This document shows, in pieces, positions 58,065 through 64,000 of a stretch of DNA of 64,000 nucleotides (the stretch's first letter is position 1; the number at the start of each line of letters is the position of its first letter). Both the position numbers and the translations under genes were made by a program. The stretch comes from Burkholderia seminalis DSM 23518 (lineage in GTDB: Bacteria > Pseudomonadota > Gammaproteobacteria > Burkholderiales > Burkholderiaceae): positions 806,001-870,000 of the forward strand of contig NZ_CADFDK010000001.1 in NCBI RefSeq assembly GCF_902832885.1, in the 5' to 3' direction. A model generated the notes under the pieces. The model was not told the DNA's origin and made no database searches. It saw only the letters and a program-made list of their open reading frames with translations.

Positions 58065-60929
58065 TTATTTCGCGATCGATGCGCTCTTCAGGCGGCCGAA
58101 AGCACCTTCGATCAGGGCCTTCTGCTGCTCGTAGTGCTTCGCGTAGTAGCCAACCGCCGGCGAGGCCGAAGCCGGACGGCCGCTGTATGCCAGCTTCTGC
58201 CCTTCCTTCATGCCTTCCTTCAGATGGTGCTCGACGTAGAACCAGGGGCCCTGGTTCTGCGGCTCGTCCTGCACCCAGACCACTTCAGTCGCGTTCTCGT
58301 ACTTCTTCATTTCGGCTTCGAACTGCTTGTGCGCGAACGGATACAGCTGCTCGATACGGATGATCGCGACGTCGTTCGCCTTCGCTTCGCGGCGATGTGC
58401 GACGAGGTCGTAATACACGCGGCCCGAGCACACCAGCACGCGCTTGACCTTCTTCGCGTCGATGCCGCCGTCGGTTTCGCCCAGCACCGGCTGGAACGAA
58501 CCCTTCGCCAGTTCCGACAGGTCCGACACGGCTTCCTTGTGACGCAGCAGCGACTTCGGCGTTGCGACGATCAGCGGCTTGCGGAACAGGCGGATCATTT
58601 GGCGGCGCAGCAGGTGGAAAATCTGCGCCGGCGTCGTCGGCTGAACGACCTGCATGTTGTGATCGGCACACAGCTGCAGGAAACGCTCGATACGCGTCGA
58701 CGAGTGTTCCGGACCTTGCCCTTCATAGCCGTGCGGCAGCAGCATCGTGAGGCCCGACACGCGGCCCCACTTCACTTCGCCCGACGAGATGAACTGGTCG
58801 ATCACGACCTGCGCGCCGTTGACGAAGTCGCCGAACTGCGCTTCCCACAGCACGAGCGTGTTCGGCTCGGCGGTCGAGTAACCGTATTCGAAGCCCAGCA
58901 CCGCTTCTTCCGACAGCACCGAGTCGATCACCGTGAACTTCGCCTGACCTTCGGCGATGTTCTGCAGCGGCACGTACGTACCGTCGTTCCAGCGCTCGCG
59001 ATTCTGGTCGTGCAGCACCGCGTGACGGTGCGTGAACGTGCCGCGGCCCGAGTCCTGGCCCGTCAGGCGCACCGAGTAGCCCGATGCGACGAGCGACGCG
59101 AATGCGAGGTGTTCGCCCATGCCCCAGTCGAGCGGCTGGTCGCCACGCGCCATGTTGCGGCGGTCGTTGATCACGCGCTCGACGAGCGGGTGGACCTTGA
59201 AGTTTTCCGGGACCGTCGTGATGCGTTCGCCGAGGCGCTTCAGTTCGGCGAGCGGCACGGCCGTATCGGCAGCATCGGTCCACTTGCGGTTCAGGAACGG
59301 CACCCAGTCGACCGCGTACTTGCTCTTGTAGTTCGACAGGACCGGGTCGACCGTGTGGTGACCGTCGTCCATCGCCTTGCGGTACGCCTTCACGTAGTTG
59401 TCGGCGTCTTCCGCGGTGATCACGCCCTGCTGCACGAGCTTCTCGGCGTACAGCGCACGGGTGCCCGGGTGCTGCGCGATCTTCTTGTACATCAGCGGCT
59501 GCGTGACCGCCGGCGTGTCCTGCTCGTTGTGACCCAGCTTGCGGAAGCAGACGATGTCGATCACGACATCCTTGTGGAACTGCATCCGGTAGTCGATCGC
59601 GATCTGCGTCGCGAGGATCACGGCTTCCGGATCGTCGCCGTTCACGTGCAGCACCGGCGCCTCGATCATCTTGACGACGTCGGTACAGTACAGCGTCGAG
59701 CGCGCATCGCGCGGGTCGGACGTCGTGAAGCCGATCTGGTTGTTGATGACGATGTGCAGCGTGCCGTGCGTGCCGTAGCCGCGCGTCTGCGCGAGGTTCA
59801 GCGTTTCCATCACGACGCCCTGGCCCGCGAAGGCCGCGTCGCCGTGGATCTGCACCGGCAGCACCTGCAGGCCGTCTTCGTCGCCGCGGCGGTCCATCCG
59901 CGCCTTCGCGGAACCTTCGACCACCGGGTTCACGATTTCGAGGTGCGACGGGTTGAACGCGAGCGACAGGTGGACCGGGCCGCCTTCCGTCGACACGTCC
60001 GACGAGAAGCCCTTGTGGTACTTCACGTCACCGGCCGGCAGGTCGTCGACGTGCTTGCCTTCGAATTCGGCGAACAGGTCGGCCGGCATCTTGCCCAGCG
60101 TGTTGACCAGCACGTTCAGACGGCCGCGGTGGGCCATGCCGATGATGATTTCCTGCACGCCGCGCTTGCCCGCGTGCTGGACGACTTCGTCCATCGCCGC
60201 GATGAAGCTTTCGCCGCCTTCGAGCGAGAAGCGCTTCTGGCCGACGTACTTGGTGTGCAGGTATCGCTCGAGGCCTTCGGCGGCCGTCAGGCGATTCAGG
60301 ATGTGCTTCTTCTCGTCGATCGAGAAGTTCGGCGTCGCGCGGGTCGACTCCAGGCGCTCCTGCCACCAGCGCTTCTGTTCCGGATCGCTGATGTACATGT
60401 ATTCGGCGCCGATCGTGCCGCAGTACGTGTCGCGCAGGCCCTTGACGATATCGCGCAGCGAAGCCTGGTCGAAACCGAAATACAGGTTGCTTGCGCTGTA
60501 CGTCTGGTCGAGATCGCCTTCGGAGAAGTCGTAGAACGCGGGTTCGAGCTCGGGAATGGCGGGACGTTCGCGGCGCTTCAGGGGATCCAGATTGGCCCAT
60601 TGCGAGCCAAGGAAGCGATACGCGCTGATGAGGGACTGGACGTGAACCTGCTTGCGTGCGGCAGCCAGGTTGGTGCTGCTTTCGCGCGGGATGAAGGCAT
60701 TGGCCTTCGCGCGCTCGGCGAACGATTCGACGATCGGGAAGTGAGCGACGTCATTGGCATTCGAGCCGTCCGTTGCAGGCACGTTCTGCAGCGCGTCGAA
60801 ATACTCTCGCCAGTTCTCCGGCACCGACGCCGGATTGTTGAGATATGCATCGTACAGTTCTTCAACGTACGAAGCATTGCCGCCGAACAGATAGGAGTTC
60901 AGCTGAAACTGCTTCATTACATCTGACAT
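58065..60929 (-). CDS. odhA: 2-oxoglutarate dehydrogenase E1 component
   Basis: The 954-residue thiamine-diphosphate enzyme decarboxylates 2-oxoglutarate and succinylates E2. Blocks include the N-terminal E2-binding segment (FGGNASYVEELYDAYLNNP), the ThDP/substrate region IIGMAHRGRLNVL, IHGDAAFAGQGVV, and C-terminal GYEGQGPEHSSTRIERFLQ. It starts the odhA-odhB-lpdA operon; AAAGG lies before the ATG. Also known as sucA. Confidence 0.97.
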   Translation of the reverse strand: MSDVMKQFQLNSYLFGGNASYVEELYDAYLNNPASVPENWREYFDALQNVPATDGSNANDVAHFPIVESFAERAKANAFIPRESSTNLAAARKQVHVQSLISAYRFLGSQWANLDPLKRRERPAIPELEPAFYDFSEGDLDQTYSASNLYFGFDQASLRDIVKGLRDTYCGTIGAEYMYISDPEQKRWWQERLESTRATPNFSIDEKKHILNRLTAAEGLERYLHTKYVGQKRFSLEGGESFIAAMDEVVQHAGKRGVQEIIIGMAHRGRLNVLVNTLGKMPADLFAEFEGKHVDDLPAGDVKYHKGFSSDVSTEGGPVHLSLAFNPSHLEIVNPVVEGSAKARMDRRGDEDGLQVLPVQIHGDAAFAGQGVVMETLNLAQTRGYGTHGTLHIVINNQIGFTTSDPRDARSTLYCTDVVKMIEAPVLHVNGDDPEAVILATQIAIDYRMQFHKDVVIDIVCFRKLGHNEQDTPAVTQPLMYKKIAQHPGTRALYAEKLVQQGVITAEDADNYVKAYRKAMDDGHHTVDPVLSNYKSKYAVDWVPFLNRKWTDAADTAVPLAELKRLGERITTVPENFKVHPLVERVINDRRNMARGDQPLDWGMGEHLAFASLVASGYSVRLTGQDSGRGTFTHRHAVLHDQNRERWNDGTYVPLQNIAEGQAKFTVIDSVLSEEAVLGFEYGYSTAEPNTLVLWEAQFGDFVNGAQVVIDQFISSGEVKWGRVSGLTMLLPHGYEGQGPEHSSTRIERFLQLCADHNMQVVQPTTPAQIFHLLRRQMIRLFRKPLIVATPKSLLRHKEAVSDLSELAKGSFQPVLGETDGGIDAKKVKRVLVCSGRVYYDLVAHRREAKANDVAIIRIEQLYPFAHKQFEAEMKKYENATEVVWVQDEPQNQGPWFYVEHHLKEGMKEGQKLAYSGRPASASPAVGYYAKHYEQQKALIEGAFGRLKSASIAK

Positions 60930-61246
60930 TTTACGCTCACCTTTCTTCGAGCTTCTCGAGAAATAGCGGGTTACTCAACCTTCCGCGACACGGCCTGACC
61001 GTTTAGCGGATTGCGAATCAAGTCTTGCTTGGAAGGACCTAAAACTTGCGTGCGCGCAGCATATCACAGAACCGATACCGGAGTTCACGGCGAAATGTGC
61101 CCGAAAGCACCGCGCGACGGGGTTTTGCCGGATTGCCACGACCCGCGGGAACAGTGTTTTGCAGGTAATCCGGTTGCGCGTCGCGCAGATGCGAAAAAGG
61201 CTGCCCGCGGGCAGCCTTTTTCGTGATGCAGCGAACGGTCGAACGC
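60930..61246. other. Intergenic region between odhA and typA
   Basis: The 317-base gap holds the promoter side of odhA (right-to-left) and the terminator of typA at 61193-61222. No open frame with a family match and no RNA gene was recognised in the remainder. Confidence 0.6.
61193..61222 (-). terminator. Terminator of typA
   Basis: On the minus strand, AAAAAGGCTGCCCG and CGGGCAGCCTTTTT form a tight palindromic hairpin followed by T residues, 25 bases after the typA stop. The symmetric A/T flanks could also stop transcription from the other side. Confidence 0.88.
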
Positions 61247-63073
61247 TTAGTCGACCGCGCCTTCGCGGCTCGCGCGGCGACGCTCGTGCTCCTTCAGGAA
61301 GCGCTTGCGCAGGCGGATCGACTGCGGCGTCACTTCCACGAGTTCGTCGTCGTCGATGAATTCGACCGCGTACTCGAGCGACATCTGGACCGGCGGCACG
61401 AGACGCACGGCTTCGTCGGTACCCGACGCACGCACGTTGGTCAGCTGCTTGCCCTTGATCGGGTTCACGACGAGGTCGTTGTCGCGGCTGTGGATGCCGA
61501 TGATCATGCCCTCATACAGCGCGTCGCCCGGCTTCACGAACATGCGGCCGCGATCCTGCAGCTTCCACAGTGCGTAGGCCACGGCCGCGCCGTCGTCCTG
61601 CGAGATCAGCACGCCGTTGCGGCGCTCGAAGACCGAGCCGTCCTTGACCGGTGCGTACGAATCGAAGATGTGGCTCATCAGGCCCGTGCCGCGCGTGAGC
61701 GTCAGGAATTCGCTCTGGAAGCCGATCAGGCCACGTGCCGAGATCTTGTATTCCAGACGCGTGCGGCCGCGGCCGTCCGACGCCATGTCGAGCATTTCGC
61801 CCTTGCGGCGGCCGAGTTCTTCCATCACGCCGCCCTGGTGTTCGTCCTCGACGTCGACCGTCAGCAGCTCGTACGGCTCGTGACGCACGCCGTCGATCTC
61901 CTGCATCACGACGCGCGGACGCGACACGGCCAGCTCGTAGCCTTCGCGGCGCATGTTCTCGACGAGAATGGTCAGATGCAGCTCGCCGCGGCCCGACACT
62001 TCGAACACCGTTTCGTCGCCCGTGTCCTTCACGCGCAACGCGACGTTGTGGTTCAGCTCCTTCATCAGGCGGTCGCGGATCTGGCGGCTCGTCACGAACT
62101 TGCCTTCGCGGCCCGCGAGCGGCGACGAGTTGACGAGGAAGTTCATCGTCAGCGTCGGTTCGTCGACGGTGATCATCGGCAACGCTTCCGGCGTGTCGAC
62201 CGCGCAGATCGTCGCGCCGATGCCGACGTCTTCAATACCGTTGATCAGCACGATGTCGCCCGCTTCGGCCGATTCGACCTGCACGCGCTCAAGGCCCTTG
62301 AACGACAGCACCTGGTTGATCTTGCGGTTCAGCACGTCGCCTTCCGGGCCGAAGCGCATCACGACCGGCTGACCCGGCTTGATGCGGCCGCGCGTGATGC
62401 GGCCGACGCCGATCCGGCCGACGTACGTCGAATAGTCGAGCGACGTGATCTGGAGCTGCAGCGGCGCTTCCGGATCGGCCGGGCGAACCGGCACGTGCTC
62501 GAGGATCGCCTCGAACAGCGGGCGCATGTCGCCTTCGCGCGCGGCCGGGTCGAGCGACGCGTAGCCGTTCAGGCCCGACGCGTAGACGATCGGGAAGTCG
62601 AGCTGCTCCTCGGTCGCGCCGAGCTTGTCGAACAGGTCGAAGGTCTGGTTGATCACCCAGTCGATGCGCGCGCCCGGGCGGTCGATCTTGTTGACGACGA
62701 CGATCGGCTTCAGGCCGAGCGCCAGCGCCTTCTTCGTGACGAAGCGGGTCTGCGGCATCGGGCCTTCGACCGCGTCGACCAGCAGCAGCACCGAGTCGAC
62801 CATCGACAGCACGCGCTCGACTTCACCGCCGAAGTCCGCGTGGCCCGGGGTGTCGACGATGTTGACGTGCGTGCCTTCGTATTCGACCGCGCAGTTCTTC
62901 GCGAGAATCGTGATCCCGCGCTCCTTTTCGATGTCGTTCGAGTCCATCACACGCTCGGCGACTTGCTGGTTGTCGCGGAAGGTGCCGGACTGGCGAAGCA
63001 GTTGGTCGACGAGCGTCGTCTTGCCGTGGTCGACGTGAGCGATGATGGCGATATTGCGAAGGGCGCGGGTCAT
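61247..63073 (-). CDS. typA: Ribosome-associated GTPase TypA/BipA
   Basis: The 608-residue translational GTPase has G1 [13 protein letters not shown]2 near [10 protein letters not shown]3 [11 protein letters not shown] and G4 VVNKIDRPG, then EF-G-like domains III and V and the TypA-specific C-terminal domain ([18 protein letters not shown]). It binds 70S ribosomes, helps 50S assembly and supports growth in cold and stress. It is monocistronic here. Confidence 0.97.
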   Translation of the reverse strand: MTRALRNIAIIAHVDHGKTTLVDQLLRQSGTFRDNQQVAERVMDSNDIEKERGITILAKNCAVEYEGTHVNIVDTPGHADFGGEVERVLSMVDSVLLLVDAVEGPMPQTRFVTKKALALGLKPIVVVNKIDRPGARIDWVINQTFDLFDKLGATEEQLDFPIVYASGLNGYASLDPAAREGDMRPLFEAILEHVPVRPADPEAPLQLQITSLDYSTYVGRIGVGRITRGRIKPGQPVVMRFGPEGDVLNRKINQVLSFKGLERVQVESAEAGDIVLINGIEDVGIGATICAVDTPEALPMITVDEPTLTMNFLVNSSPLAGREGKFVTSRQIRDRLMKELNHNVALRVKDTGDETVFEVSGRGELHLTILVENMRREGYELAVSRPRVVMQEIDGVRHEPYELLTVDVEDEHQGGVMEELGRRKGEMLDMASDGRGRTRLEYKISARGLIGFQSEFLTLTRGTGLMSHIFDSYAPVKDGSVFERRNGVLISQDDGAAVAYALWKLQDRGRMFVKPGDALYEGMIIGIHSRDNDLVVNPIKGKQLTNVRASGTDEAVRLVPPVQMSLEYAVEFIDDDELVEVTPQSIRLRKRFLKEHERRRASREGAVD

Positions 63074-63155
63074 AGAAACCTGGAAATCGTTTGAACGCGC
63101 AAACGCGCCCGCTCGTTTTCACGGGCGCGCGCTGTTGCAGCTTGGAAAGCCTAAC

Positions 63156-63161
63156 ATTATA
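63156..63161 (-). promoter_or_regulatory. Candidate -10 box for typA
   Basis: TATAAT on the minus strand lies 83 bases upstream of the typA ATG. No good -35 box precedes it at 16-18 bases, so the promoter may be extended or activator dependent. The rest of the 329-base gap (63074-63402) has no gene. Confidence 0.4.
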
Positions 63162-63402
63162 GCACGCGAGAATGTCGAGAGCTGACGGACACGTCGCGAC
63201 GCGACAAAACCGGGCCCGCCAGCCCCGCCCGTGAACCGGCGAAGCGATCGAATGCGCCGTGGCCCGACACACCGCAAAACCTTGTCCCCGAGAGGGATTT
63301 TCGCACCGCGCAGCGCGCGCTTTGCCGTTCGATTAACATTTGCCGCGGCAAGCAATTGTGCCTATACTGCTGCCTAGTCAACTATTGCAGCTTCAGGGTT
63401 TT

Positions 63403-63894
63403 ATGCCGGATTCCTCTACCCAACCACCCGTCTCGTCGCTGTCCTCGTATCAGATGAACGACAGCGTCGGTTATCTGATGTCGCGCGTGAAGTCGGTGAT
63501 GACCAACCTCGTCACGCAACGCACGCAGGAAGAGCTCGGCATCACGGGCACGCAGGCGAGCATGCTGTTCATGATCGCGGTCGGCAGGTGCTCGACGGCC
63601 GCCGAGCTCGCGCGCGAATACGGGATCGATGCGAGCGCGGTCACGCGCCTGCTCGACCGGGTCGAGAAACGCGGCCTGCTGTCCCGCGTGCGCAGCATCG
63701 AGGACCGGCGCGTCGTCCGCCTCGAACTGACCGATGAAGGCCGCGCGCTCGCCGAACAGCTGCCGCCCATTTTCCGCAGCGTGCTCGATCAGGTGCTGGA
63801 CGGATTTACGCCGGAAGAAGTCGGGTTCCTGAAGAGCATGCTGCGCCGCATTCTCAGCAACTATTGCGAGACGGCCGGCGGCAGCATCACGTAA
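63403..63894 (+). CDS. MarR-family transcriptional regulator
   Basis: The 163-residue winged-helix protein has recognition helix region STAAELAREYGIDASAVTRLLDRVEKRGLLSR, in shorter pieces near residues 66-98, and the wing RSIEDRRVVRLELTDEGR. MarR proteins are dimeric repressors released by phenolics or oxidants. The ATG at 63403 is preferred to an in-frame ATG 63 bases upstream. The gene downstream (start ~63946) is on the same strand and may be its target. Confidence 0.92.
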   Translation: MPDSSTQPPVSSLSSYQMNDSVGYLMSRVKSVMTNLVTQRTQEELGITGTQASMLFMIAVGRCSTAAELAREYGIDASAVTRLLDRVEKRGLLSRVRSIEDRRVVRLELTDEGRALAEQLPPIFRSVLDQVLDGFTPEEVGFLKSMLRRILSNYCETAGGSIT

Positions 63895-63945
63895 TAGTTG
63901 CCATAACAATTACTTTTGACAGTTTATTGTAAGGAAATCCTTGCA

Positions 63946-64000
63946 GTGTCCATCATTCATTCCGAGTCAGGGGTCAGCGCGATGAAGTCCTCCCCGTTGT
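63946..64000 (+). CDS. Start of an unidentified gene, cut by the window end
   Basis: A frame opens at GTG 63946 with AAGGAAA at 63931-63937, and an in-frame ATG follows at 63982 (MKSSPL). Only 18 codons are visible, too few to assign. MarR genes in Burkholderia are often followed by efflux outer-membrane lipoproteins, so an efflux component is a guess. Confidence 0.4.
   Translation, partial: MSIIHSESGVSAMKSSPL

Noticed and set aside
58134-60926. A 930-codon plus-strand frame opposite odhA
   Set aside because: Antisense shadow with no recognisable motif or ribosome site.

Overview
The window is about 64 kb of GC-rich chromosomal DNA from a Burkholderia, most likely the B. cepacia complex. 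The support is protein-level: an Hfq2-type RNA chaperone with a long Gly/Arg tail, the adjacent Aat and Bpt N-degron transferases, the odhA-odhB-lpdA order, and several Burkholderia-typical families (UPF0303, DUF1571, DUF2968, DUF3613). No plasmid, phage or CRISPR signal was seen. The only mobile-element trace is an IS5-type N-terminal fragment.

Positions 1-13.8 kb are housekeeping: an enoyl-CoA hydratase start (cut by the window edge), an SMR efflux protein, a UPF0303 protein, initiator tRNA, Nudix-aat-bpt-pyrD, a polar amino-acid ABC binding protein and permease, a Gfo/Idh/MocA oxidoreductase, a FadR-type regulator, rpiA, an amidase lipoprotein, rlmB and rnr. Positions 13.9-17.0 kb hold three identical tRNA-Leu(CAG) genes. 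Each is followed by copies of a ~155-bp repeat that carries the 3' end of the tRNA, a terminator and an inverted, interrupted copy of the same tRNA end. An ssuA-like gene and a flavodoxin gene lie between them. Positions 17.8-23.8 kb hold a sugar-uptake operon (ROK regulator, ABC ATPase, permease, binding protein, PfkB kinase). The ROK gene is broken by one extra C in a run of seven.

Positions 23.9-34.2 kb carry a SulP transporter with a ParB-like protein, a GNAT enzyme, an MFS carrier, a TetR regulator, fadD, a DUF1571 protein, hfq2 and a DUF2968 protein. Positions 34.3-47.0 kb are a complete Tad/Flp pilus locus read leftwards: flp, prepilin peptidase, tadE, cpaB, secretin, tadZ, tadA, tadB, tadC, tadD, a DUF3613 gene, tadG, and finally a sigma-54-type activator. 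Reading the other way from the same intergenic region is a three-gene cassette (47.7-52.7 kb): two paralogous low-complexity lipoproteins and a TpsB/FhaC-type outer-membrane transporter. It is preceded by a near-consensus sigma-54 promoter. This cassette, with the activator at the far end of the pilus locus, is the best candidate here for an undescribed surface or secretion system.

Positions 52.8-64 kb return to core genes: a DUF2147 protein, the IS5-like fragment, zapE, the 2-oxoglutarate dehydrogenase complex (odhA, odhB, lpdA), typA, a MarR regulator and the first codons of a gene that leaves the window.
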